Of a DNA stretch of 64,000 nucleotides, positions 50,354 to 58,016 are shown one piece after another. The DNA comes from Flaviaestuariibacter flavus (GTDB lineage Bacteria; Bacteroidota; Bacteroidia; Chitinophagales; Chitinophagaceae). How positions within the stretch are numbered: the first letter of the stretch is position 1; the number at the start of each line of letters is the position of its first letter. Below the pieces are notes generated by a model. The model had not been told where the DNA came from. It worked only from the letters and a program-made list of their open reading frames with translations, and searched no databases. The stretch lies in assembly GCF_004337505.1 (NCBI RefSeq), contig NZ_SJZI01000050.1:186001-250000 (forward strand). Reading direction: 5' to 3'. Position numbers and translations under genes: made by a program.

Positions 50354-52915
50354 ATGATCCGAGCTTTCATTTTGTTCCTGTTCCTGCTGACTGCTTTTGC
50401 GGCGGGTGCGCAGAAAAAAGAAGCACTGCTTTCACCTGAGCTGGGTGAAAAGATGGCCCGCGGAAACCTTCCCGACACCCTGCACCTTATGTTGCAGTGG
50501 CGCGATGAGAGCCAGCCCCCGGCAGGCCGGGTACTGCGGCAGTATGCGCCTGCGCGTGCCTGGGAACTTCGCATCACCCGTGCCGGGCTGCTGCGCCTGC
50601 TTGAAGATGATCGCTTTGTTTTCGCCCAGGAGGTGCTGCTGCCCCGCCCGGAGCTCACAACGGGCTTTCTCGACCTGACACTAAACCGTATTAATACGGT
50701 ACACTGCCGGTACCCGTCACTGCAGGGCGATTCGATCCGCGCAACTCTCAAGGAGCAATCCTTCGACACCAGCGATATCGACCTCAGGGGACGCATTTTT
50801 ACCACGCCTCTTGCTTCGTCGAATGTTACGGCGCACGCCTCTATTATGGCAACCATCCTGGCGGGTGCCGGCAATTCTTCTCCCTATGCGCTTGGGGTAG
50901 CCCCGGCGGCACTGCTGGGCTCGGTGTCCTTTTCTTCCCTGCTTCCGGAGCCCGACAGCTTCTACCGCAACCGGGCCATTACGGTGCAGAACCATTCCTA
51001 CGGCACGTTGATTGAAAACTTTTACGGCGTGGAAGCGGCCGCATATGATGCCGCGGCCCGCAATAACCCGGCATTGTTGTTTGTTTTCTCCGCCGGCAAC
51101 TCGGGTACTTCAAATGCCACGTCGGGTACCTATTCCGGACTGCCGGTATCGAACCTTACCGGGAATTTCAAAATGGCGAAAAATATCCTGACTGCAGGGG
51201 CCACCGATTCGCTCGACAACCTGGAGTCTGCGTCTTCCCGCGGGCCGGCTTATGATGGTCGTATCAAGCCCGAACTGGTTGCTTTTGGGCAAGACGGCAG
51301 TTCCGGGGCTTCGGCGCTTGTATCCGGTGCGGCGACACTGGTGCAGCAGGCCTATCGCCGCGCTGCGGGCCAGCTTCCGCCTTCGGCGCTCGTGCGCGCC
51401 GCACTTATCAACAGCGCCACCGATGCCGGCAACCCTCATCCCGATTATTCTTTCGGCTACGGCGCGCTGAACGCGCTCGATGCCCTGCGTACGGTAAGCG
51501 AGGGACGCTTCCTTATCGATTCGCTGCAGGCAGGCAACCTGCGCACGCTGAATATTCCGGTTCCCGCCGGCATCCGTCAGTTGAAGATCACGCTTTCGTG
51601 GACCGACCCGGCTGCGGCCGCCAACGCACCGCGCGCGCTGGTGAACAACCTCGACGCGACACTGCGGCATCCTTCCAGCGGGAGCAGCTGGACGCCCTGG
51701 GTGCTGCAGCCGGCACCTGCCGACCTGCAACAGCCCGCCCAGCGCGGTACCGACAGCCTCAACAACAACGAACAGATAACGGTCGACAACCCGGCAGCAG
51801 GAATGTATACGCTGGAGGTTGCCGGCTCCCGCGTGTCCGGCACCCAGCCTTTTGCAATAGCCTGGCAACTCGATACGGCCGACCGCTTCGAATGGACCTA
51901 CCCGGTGGCACCCGATGTGCCCCGCGCCGGCGACCGCAATGTGCTCCGCTGGCTGGGCAATCGCAACGGAACGGCTGCTATTGATTACAGCCTGAATGGC
52001 GGTGCGTGGCTGCCGGTTACGGCCACCGCCGATCTTTCGGCGCGCGCCCTTGCCTGGCAGGCGCCCGACACCTTTGCCATCCTGCGCCTGCGGCTGCGGA
52101 GCGCGGGGCTTCCCGATGTTATTTCCGACAGCGTCGTGCTGAGCCGGGCGCCATCGCTGCGTACCGGTTTCAATTGTGCTGATTCGTTCCTGTTGTTGTG
52201 GGACCACCTCCCGGCAGGAAGCTACCAGTTGTATGAGCTGGGCGATCGCTACCTCGGTGCGTTCCGTACTACTACGGATACCTTCGCCCTGTTGCGTAAA
52301 AGCGAGCACCCGTCATTGTATTACGCGGTGGCGCCGGTGGTTGGCGGCAGGGCAGGACTGCGCAGCTTCACGCTTAAATATGATGCCCAGGGAGTGGAGT
52401 GCTACTTCCGCAACTTCTTCCTGAGCGCCCAGAACGGGAGCCGTGTGGAGTTTACCGTGGGCATCGGTACGCTGCTCAACGTAGGCACGGTAAGCCTGCA
52501 GGCCTTACGCGCGGGCGGCTATGTGGATGTGCAAACGGTCACTCCTGCCACTACTTCTTTCCTGCTTGCAGACAGCAGTCTCCACGAAGGCATCAACTGG
52601 TATCGCCTGCGGATCCGGCTGTCCAATGGTGCCGATGTGTTCAGCGAGCCGGTGCCGGTCTACTATTTCCCCGGCGCACCGGTATTGCTGTTCCCCAACC
52701 CTGCGCCCGCAGGCAAGCCGGTGAATGTACTGGCCAATGAGGCGGGCAGGTATTCGCTGCAGGTGGTGGATGCAACGGGCCGCGTACTATTCACCCGTCG
52801 GCTGGACGCCCTCAACAGCCCGATCCCGGCGCTGTCGCTTCCCGCAGGTGTCTACGTGGTGCGGGTGCTGAGTGAAAGCGGGCTGGTGAAGACACAGAAG
52901 TTGGTGGTGCTTTAA
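50354..52915 (+). CDS. Secreted S8 (subtilisin-like) serine peptidase, T9SS cargo
   Basis: An 853-residue exported protein. Signal peptide to about residue 19, then a catalytic domain with D138 (SFDTSDIDLRGR), H161 (NVTAHASIMATILAG), oxyanion N249 (FSAGNSG) and S317 (DGSSGASALVSGA, where most S8 enzymes read GTSMAAP). The triad is intact although the surroundings are degenerate. Beta-sandwich domains follow (TLEVAGSRVSGTQPFAIAW, P-domain-like), and the C-terminus is a type A sorting domain (LLFPNPAPAGKPVNV, GVYVVRVLSESG). ATG 50354 begins the signal peptide. The catalytic Ser context differs enough that activity should be tested. A family A repeat follows the gene. Confidence 0.87.
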   Translation: MIRAFILFLFLLTAFAAGAQKKEALLSPELGEKMARGNLPDTLHLMLQWRDESQPPAGRVLRQYAPARAWELRITRAGLLRLLEDDRFVFAQEVLLPRPELTTGFLDLTLNRINTVHCRYPSLQGDSIRATLKEQSFDTSDIDLRGRIFTTPLASSNVTAHASIMATILAGAGNSSPYALGVAPAALLGSVSFSSLLPEPDSFYRNRAITVQNHSYGTLIENFYGVEAAAYDAAARNNPALLFVFSAGNSGTSNATSGTYSGLPVSNLTGNFKMAKNILTAGATDSLDNLESASSRGPAYDGRIKPELVAFGQDGSSGASALVSGAATLVQQAYRRAAGQLPPSALVRAALINSATDAGNPHPDYSFGYGALNALDALRTVSEGRFLIDSLQAGNLRTLNIPVPAGIRQLKITLSWTDPAAAANAPRALVNNLDATLRHPSSGSSWTPWVLQPAPADLQQPAQRGTDSLNNNEQITVDNPAAGMYTLEVAGSRVSGTQPFAIAWQLDTADRFEWTYPVAPDVPRAGDRNVLRWLGNRNGTAAIDYSLNGGAWLPVTATADLSARALAWQAPDTFAILRLRLRSAGLPDVISDSVVLSRAPSLRTGFNCADSFLLLWDHLPAGSYQLYELGDRYLGAFRTTTDTFALLRKSEHPSLYYAVAPVVGGRAGLRSFTLKYDAQGVECYFRNFFLSAQNGSRVEFTVGIGTLLNVGTVSLQALRAGGYVDVQTVTPATTSFLLADSSLHEGINWYRLRIRLSNGADVFSEPVPVYYFPGAPVLLFPNPAPAGKPVNVLANEAGRYSLQVVDATGRVLFTRRLDALNSPIPALSLPAGVYVVRVLSESGLVKTQKLVVL

Positions 52916-52940
52916 GAAGGCGATGTCGAATAAGTTTTGG

Positions 52941-53072
52941 AACCGCGAAGAGAATAAGAAAAGAAGTCGATACGCAAAGTTGATATGTAAAAGGTCCCGC
53001 TTTTGGCGGGACCTTTTCAATTGTATTCTTAGTGGAACGCTCTTTTAACTTCTTTCCTTTGCGGTGAAGAAC
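52941..53072. repeat. Palindromic intergenic repeat, family A, copy 2, with terminator hairpin
   Basis: ACCGCGAAGAGAATAAGAAAAG at the left, the hairpin AAAAGGTCCCGC/GCGGGACCTTTT (52989-53017), and TTCTTTCCTTTGCGGTGAAGA at the right reproduce the layout of the copy at 1248-1384, again at a convergent junction (S8 peptidase/mdh). The flanks diverge in the arms, so this is an older or diverged copy. Confidence 0.85.
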
Positions 53073-53082
53073 CTTCTTCTCC

Positions 53083-54012
53083 TTACAAAGTCTTCAGCAC
53101 GTCATTCATGCTGCGCACGGCGTCCGAGCTCTTGTTGAAAAGAGCCTGCTCGTCAGCATTGAGCTTGTAGTCAACGATCTGCTCCCAGCCATTTTTGCCG
53201 ATGATCACCGGTACGCCGAGGCAGATATCGTTCTGACCGTATTCACCGTTGAGCGATACGCAGCAGGCGAAGAGCCGCTTCTGGTCGCGCACGATGCTTT
53301 CTACCAGCGCTGCGCCGGCTGCGCCGGGAGCATACCAGGCCGAAGTACCGATCAGCTTGGTGAGGGTGGCGCCGCCCACCATGGTGTCGGACACAACCTT
53401 CTGCTGCTGCTCTTCGCTGAGGAACTGGCTTACGGGTGCCGAGTTCCAGGTAGCGTAGCGGATGAGGGGGATCATCGTGGTATCGCCGTGGCCGCCGATT
53501 ACGATGGCGTTGAGGTCGTTGGGGGAGCAGTTGAGCGCTGCGCTCAGGTAGCACTTGAAGCGGGCGCTGTCGAGGATGCCGCCCATGCCGATGATGCGGT
53601 TCTTCGGCAGGCCGCTCGATTGCAGGGCCAGCATCGTCATCGTATCCATGGGGTTCGAGATCACGATGATGATCGCGTCGGGGGAGTGCTTCAGGATGTT
53701 CTCGGTAACACCCTTTACGATGTTGGCATTGGTGCCGATCAGCTCCTCGCGGGTCATACCCGGCTTGCGGGGAATGCCGGAGGTGATGACCACCACGCTC
53801 GACCCGGCGGTCTTGCTGTAGTCGTTGGTGCTGCCGGTGATGCGCGTGTCGAAACCGAGCAGGGCGGCAGTTTGGGTCATGTCGAGGGCCTTGCCTTCAG
53901 CGAGACCTTCCTTGATGTCGAGCAGTACCAGTTCTTCGCAGAGTTCCTTGCGCGCGATGTTGTCGGCTACTGTAGCGCCAACGGCGCCGGCGCCTACCAC
54001 CGTAATTTTCAT
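53083..54012 (-). CDS. mdh: Malate dehydrogenase
   Basis: A 309-residue NAD-dependent malate dehydrogenase of the LDH-like type (TCA cycle). It opens with VVGAGAVGATVADNIA (Rossmann), GIPRKPGMTRE carries the substrate arginines R82 and R88, LDSARFK carries the D148/R151 pair, and GGHGDTTMIPL contains the catalytic H175. The NAD-versus-NADP acidic residue is D32 in LLDIKEG, which favours NAD. Length is standard. On the minus strand it follows the thioredoxin-like gene with an 81-bp gap. The last codons sit next to the right arm of the family A repeat. Confidence 0.95.
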   Translation of the reverse strand: MKITVVGAGAVGATVADNIARKELCEELVLLDIKEGLAEGKALDMTQTAALLGFDTRITGSTNDYSKTAGSSVVVITSGIPRKPGMTREELIGTNANIVKGVTENILKHSPDAIIIVISNPMDTMTMLALQSSGLPKNRIIGMGGILDSARFKCYLSAALNCSPNDLNAIVIGGHGDTTMIPLIRYATWNSAPVSQFLSEEQQQKVVSDTMVGGATLTKLIGTSAWYAPGAAGAALVESIVRDQKRLFACCVSLNGEYGQNDICLGVPVIIGKNGWEQIVDYKLNADEQALFNKSSDAVRSMNDVLKTL

Positions 54013-54093
54013 GGATCAATGATTTATTTGGTAAGAAATCGAATTGCGCTGCGAAGATAGGGTATGCCTAAAGTCGGGCTGATGACTTTGATC

Positions 54094-54612
54094 CTATTTC
54101 TTTCGTTTGGCAAGCACACGTATGCGCTCCAGCATTTGCGGCACCGGCATCGATCCCTCGAAGGTTTCCGCCAGCATACCCTTGCGATCGTAAAAGGCCA
54201 GGAAGGGCAGGTGCGTGACGCCGAAAAACGGCGGCAGCAGGAAGTAAATGTCTTTGCCCACCACGGTGTTGGGAAGCAGGTCGGTGTGGTACTTCGTGCG
54301 GAATTCGTTCATCTCGCCGATCGACGCAAAAGTGGCCAGCACCAGGTGCATATCGGGGAGGCTGTCCTTTCGCCTGACGAGCTCCTCGGCGGTGTGCTGG
54401 CAGTGGCTGCAACCCGGACTGAAAATGATGACGAGCACCGGCTTGTTCTTCGGCAGTTGCTCTTTTTTAAAGACGGTAACGCTGTCACCCAGCAGCAGCT
54501 GGATCGGCGGCAGCTCCGGGAAACGCTGGTAGGGGAGTGAGTCCTTGGCGTTCTGCGCCGCGGCGCTGCCTGTCAGCATCAGCAGGAAAAAGAGTATCCG
54601 TATGACCTTCAT
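54094..54612 (-). CDS. Periplasmic thioredoxin-like protein (TlpA/ResA type)
   Basis: A 172-residue exported thioredoxin-fold protein. Signal peptide (ending TGSAAAQ), then a fold core with the active-site motif SPGCSHCQHTAEEL (C68 and C71), the cis-Pro region VTHLPFLAFYDRKG, and a C-terminal helix. CSHC is less usual than CPYC or CGPC and suggests a redox role of the TlpA/ResA kind, for example in cytochrome maturation or in protecting exported proteins. It starts with ATG 54612. It is placed 50 bp after the barrel gene on the same strand. Confidence 0.82.
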   Translation of the reverse strand: MKVIRILFFLLMLTGSAAAQNAKDSLPYQRFPELPPIQLLLGDSVTVFKKEQLPKNKPVLVIIFSPGCSHCQHTAEELVRRKDSLPDMHLVLATFASIGEMNEFRTKYHTDLLPNTVVGKDIYFLLPPFFGVTHLPFLAFYDRKGMLAETFEGSMPVPQMLERIRVLAKRKK

Positions 54613-54629
54613 TGCGCAAAGATACCGGG

Positions 54630-54664
54630 GGGAATCCCAGATCTAAGATGTGGGATCCGGGATC
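54630..54664. repeat. Family D repeat fragment
   Basis: GGGGAATCCCAGATCTAAGATGTGG and neighbouring GGATCCGGGATC resemble the left arm of the element at 27243. Confidence 0.6.
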
Positions 54665-57251
54665 AAAAGACTTTTGCTCCGAGCCGCAGGTTGAGCACCC
54701 GGTCTTCGGGACTGACGCCATACGCAATGGTAAGGGCCATCATGTTGAAGGGCGCCACCATGATGCCGGCACCGAAGCCGGTATGCCAGGTCTTGTATTC
54801 CTCACCCGGCTGCCACGCGCGCCCCTGGTCGAAGAAGCCTACGAGGCCGGCCTTGCCGTTGAAGAGCCAGCTGCGGAAGTCCCACAGGAAGCGCAGCTCA
54901 TTCTGGTTGAAGGCCACCGTCTCACCGCGGAATCGCTCCCGCCTGTAGCCGCGCAGGCTCGGTCCGCCGCCGAGGGTAGGTAGCTGGTAAAATTCCGGCT
55001 TGCCCCGCACACTTGCGGCACCGCCGTGGATCACCAACGAGATGACGCGCGAGAAGGGAAAATAGCCCGTCGCCGTGCCTTCATAACGCTGGATGGAACG
55101 ATCGCTTTGATGGAGGTTTTGCGTATGTCGCGCCAGCAGCTGCAGGTTGAAGCCCTTGGTGGGAAGGACTTCATTGTTGACCGCCCGGAAGTTGTAATAA
55201 ACTTTGGCACTGCCGAAATGCTGCCGGTCATAGGTATTGGCGGCGGTACGCGGCAGCTCTTTCCCGCTGAAATGGCCGCTGTCGCCAAGCACGCGGACCA
55301 TATCATATCCGCCTCCGAAACCCAGGCGGTGATGCTTGCCCATAACCCGCTCCAGCCGGATCGACCCCGCACCTTCTTCGGTCAGGAGCCGGTAGAAGTT
55401 GAGGTCGGAGACTCCCGGTGCGATCTTCGTTTCGTTGCCGCCACCGAAATAAAAATGTTTCAGCACCTGGTCGTAGCGGCCGTCCAGGAGCAGGCTCCAC
55501 TTACCGACCACTTCGTGGAAGATGCCCCGGTAGTCGCCGCCGAAGGAGCGGCGCGAGATGGAGTAATTGGCACGGAGGCGCTGCTCCCAGCTGAACGGCT
55601 CCTTGCGGAAGCTTCGCTTGCGGTAGATATAACCCAGGTTCAGGTAGACGCCACGGAGATTGCTGTAGCCCGGGAACTTGATGGTGTGCCCGCTGTTGGC
55701 CCGGAAGCCTTTATACTCGTAGCGGTTAATGGCCGTGTCGGAAGAGCGCTGCCATTTCACGTGACCATCGCCCTGCAGAACATCGCCCGGGTTGTCATAG
55801 ACCACGACTTTTTTCCCGCTGCCGACAACCAGCACCGAGTCGCGGTCGGGACTACCGATGACGCGCACCCGGATATCGCCGCGGTCGCCCCTGATATCAA
55901 AAACGTCGGCGCCGGCGAGGCCGTAGAGGCGCACCTCGTTGGTCATTGCCGGGTCGAAGCTGCGCTGGTAGTATGGCTTTTTCGCGGCATTGTTGTCCGC
56001 GTCGAAAACCTGCAGCCGCAGGCGCCCGCCCGCGTCATTATCCACTACGAAGCGGTCGGCTCCTTTTGTGCCCGGCACGTCTACCTGCTTCGCCAGGTAG
56101 GCGCCGTATTGCGCGGCGTAAGCCACCAGGTGGCCGCGGCGGCTTTTCAGCTTTCTGATAATGGTCTCGCCCGAAGCGGCGAAGATTTCCGGCGGCAGCT
56201 GCCGCACCGACTGCTCGATCACCGCGTCGGTGAGCCGCTCCTGGAGCTCCCGGGCGATAGCGGTCCAGCGCTCGGGCGGCACTTCGTTGGCCAGCCGCCG
56301 GTCGATGAAGCGCGCCGACGAATTAAATTTCTTTACGTTCTTGATATCGCCTTGGAAGGACTGCAGCACTTCGAGTTCTTCGGGCAGTGTCAGTAGGTAG
56401 GGGATCACGCCCTGGAAGAGCGCATACACCTGGTCGCGGTCGCGGGGGATGGGCCGGTAAACGGTTTCGCTGCCCTCTTTGAAGCGGGCCCAGCGCCACT
56501 GGTTTTCGTGCCGGTCCCAGTCGCCGATGAACATGTCGAAGATCCGGGCCCGCACATATGCTTCCTGGTCGTGACGATGGTCGGGCTCAGTGGCCAGGAG
56601 TTCCATCAGTTTGTCGGTACCAATGAACGTCGTCGCATAGCCGAAGTTTTCAATACCGGAGGGCATGTCGTCGGGGCGTTCTTCCAGCATAAAGAGGCGG
56701 CCGGCTACCTGGGAGCGGTACTTGCCGAAGCGCGGGTCGTCGGGCGCCAGCAGGATCCTGGGGCTTGCGTGATAGACGCCGGCTGCCCGGGCCATCAGCG
56801 GGATGGTGAGCGCGGCATAGGGGTGGCTGCACGAAACCATGTCCTGCGCGGCCCGGTCAATAAATGTTCCCCGGAGCATTTTCGGAAGCACCGTGGAGTT
56901 GTCCTTATCAATTGATCGTAGCGCCCACAGGCGGCCCTGGCCGTCTCTCAGGCGCAGCGAAAAGGTTTGCTTGCCGCCGCCGGCCTCCACTACCGAAAGA
57001 CCGCCGAGTGTATCCATCCGGAGCACCGGCACCCAAACCGGTGTGGTCCACTCCTGGCGGTAATGGCGGCCCATGAAGATCTTTTTAAACCCGCCCGCCC
57101 GGTATTTTTCGCCGGGAATCACCCGTGCCCGCGGCGGCTTACCCGCCGGTCCCTCCACTACCGTGGTCGGTTGCCCATGCAAGGTTCCGCAGACAAGAAG
57201 AGCCAGGATCGGAAGTGTTTTCCGCACCATCAGGGCTGAGCTTTGTGTCAT
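54663..57251 (-). CDS. Outer-membrane BamA/TamA-type beta barrel with kinase-like N-terminal half
   Basis: An 862-residue exported protein. The C-terminal half (from about residue 545) reads as an Omp85-type barrel: alternating strands, RLEKH-like turns, SLRGYRRERFRGETVAFNQNELRF, which contains the conserved loop 6 motif (V/I)RG(Y/F), and a final aromatic strand ending LGAKVF. The N-terminal half has a different character: SLRLRDGQGRLWALRSIDKD, then RARIFDMFIGDWDRHENQWRWARF (residues 235-257) and RPIPRDRDQVYALF (266-279). DxDRHxxQ and DxDQ recall the catalytic and metal-binding loops of HipA, PI3K-like or CotH kinases. Known Bacteroidota proteins share this layout. ATG 57251 or 57230 can start it. 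Confidence 0.82.
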   Translation of the reverse strand: MTQSSALMVRKTLPILALLVCGTLHGQPTTVVEGPAGKPPRARVIPGEKYRAGGFKKIFMGRHYRQEWTTPVWVPVLRMDTLGGLSVVEAGGGKQTFSLRLRDGQGRLWALRSIDKDNSTVLPKMLRGTFIDRAAQDMVSCSHPYAALTIPLMARAAGVYHASPRILLAPDDPRFGKYRSQVAGRLFMLEERPDDMPSGIENFGYATTFIGTDKLMELLATEPDHRHDQEAYVRARIFDMFIGDWDRHENQWRWARFKEGSETVYRPIPRDRDQVYALFQGVIPYLLTLPEELEVLQSFQGDIKNVKKFNSSARFIDRRLANEVPPERWTAIARELQERLTDAVIEQSVRQLPPEIFAASGETIIRKLKSRRGHLVAYAAQYGAYLAKQVDVPGTKGADRFVVDNDAGGRLRLQVFDADNNAAKKPYYQRSFDPAMTNEVRLYGLAGADVFDIRGDRGDIRVRVIGSPDRDSVLVVGSGKKVVVYDNPGDVLQGDGHVKWQRSSDTAINRYEYKGFRANSGHTIKFPGYSNLRGVYLNLGYIYRKRSFRKEPFSWEQRLRANYSISRRSFGGDYRGIFHEVVGKWSLLLDGRYDQVLKHFYFGGGNETKIAPGVSDLNFYRLLTEEGAGSIRLERVMGKHHRLGFGGGYDMVRVLGDSGHFSGKELPRTAANTYDRQHFGSAKVYYNFRAVNNEVLPTKGFNLQLLARHTQNLHQSDRSIQRYEGTATGYFPFSRVISLVIHGGAASVRGKPEFYQLPTLGGGPSLRGYRRERFRGETVAFNQNELRFLWDFRSWLFNGKAGLVGFFDQGRAWQPGEEYKTWHTGFGAGIMVAPFNMMALTIAYGVSPEDRVLNLRLGAKVF

Positions 57252-57359
57252 AATGCGGGTTTCTGCCGAAAAGAATGAAAAAAAGGTGCCACAGAAACCG
57301 GCGTCGGTGGTACGCCGATACCTGATTTGGCAGGAAGCCCGAAACACCGAAACTTCCGC

Positions 57360-57367
57360 TATATTTG
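57360..57367 (+). promoter_or_regulatory. Candidate Bacteroidota -7 box for efp
   Basis: TATATTTG matches TAnnTTTG and lies 35 bases before the efp ATG. A TTTG at 57326-57329 is 30 bases upstream, longer than the usual -33/-7 distance. Confidence 0.45.
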
Positions 57368-57402
57368 CCGCCCAAACCATCAATTTTAATTACAGCATAT
57401 TT

Positions 57403-57969
57403 ATGGCAACGACCGCAGATATCAGCCGGGGTTTGATCATCAAGCTGGACGGCAGTTTATACAAAGTAGTGGAGTACGGCGAAAACAAGACCGCGCGTGC
57501 CGCCGCCAAAGTGTGGGCAAAGCTCGCCGGCGTCGACAACAACCGCACGATCGAAAAAACATGGAACAGCGGTGAGAACATCTTCCCCGTGCGCGTGGAG
57601 CGTCGCGACTTCCAGTACCTGTACCAGGACGATACCGGCTTCAATTTCATGGACAATGAAAGCTTCGAGCAGATCGCCGTTGCCGAGAACCTCGTTGACG
57701 CACCGAAATTCCTGACCGAGGGTATGGTATGCTCCGTGCTGGTGAATACCGAGACCGAGCTGCCGATGAGCGTGGAGCTGCCCGACAAGGTGGTGAGCAA
57801 GATCACCTATAGCGAGCCGGGTATGAAGGGCGACACCGCTACCCGCACGCTGAAGCCCGCCACCATCGAAACCGGTGCCCAGGTAATGGTGCCCCTGTTC
57901 GTAAACGAAGGCGACCTGATCCGCATCAACACCAAGACCGGTGAATACGTAGAACGCGTAAAAGAATAA
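57403..57969 (+). CDS. efp: Translation elongation factor P (unusual loop)
   Basis: A 188-residue EF-P that rescues ribosomes stalled at polyproline. The KOW-like N domain, the OB domains (FVNEGDLIRINTKTGEYVERVKE) and the ending LKPATIETGAQVMVPLF are standard. The tip loop of domain I, which in most EF-P reads KPGKG with a modified lysine, here reads KTARAAA (residues 29-35) with R32 at the usual modification site. R32 is the residue rhamnosylated by EarP in some proteobacteria, but the rest of the loop (no SGR) is different. The start is ATG 57403; the longer frame to 57073 overlaps the barrel gene antisense. A strong terminator at 57993 ends it. Confidence 0.94.
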   Translation: MATTADISRGLIIKLDGSLYKVVEYGENKTARAAAKVWAKLAGVDNNRTIEKTWNSGENIFPVRVERRDFQYLYQDDTGFNFMDNESFEQIAVAENLVDAPKFLTEGMVCSVLVNTETELPMSVELPDKVVSKITYSEPGMKGDTATRTLKPATIETGAQVMVPLFVNEGDLIRINTKTGEYVERVKE

Positions 57970-57992
57970 TTCAAGCGCACTCAGATAAGAAG

Positions 57993-58016
57993 GCCCCGGG
58001 ATCCCGGGGCTTTTTC
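57993..58016 (+). terminator. Intrinsic terminator of efp
   Basis: A perfect 18-base palindrome (GCCCCGGGATCCCGGGGC, 57993-58010) is followed by TTTTT. Confidence 0.9.
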
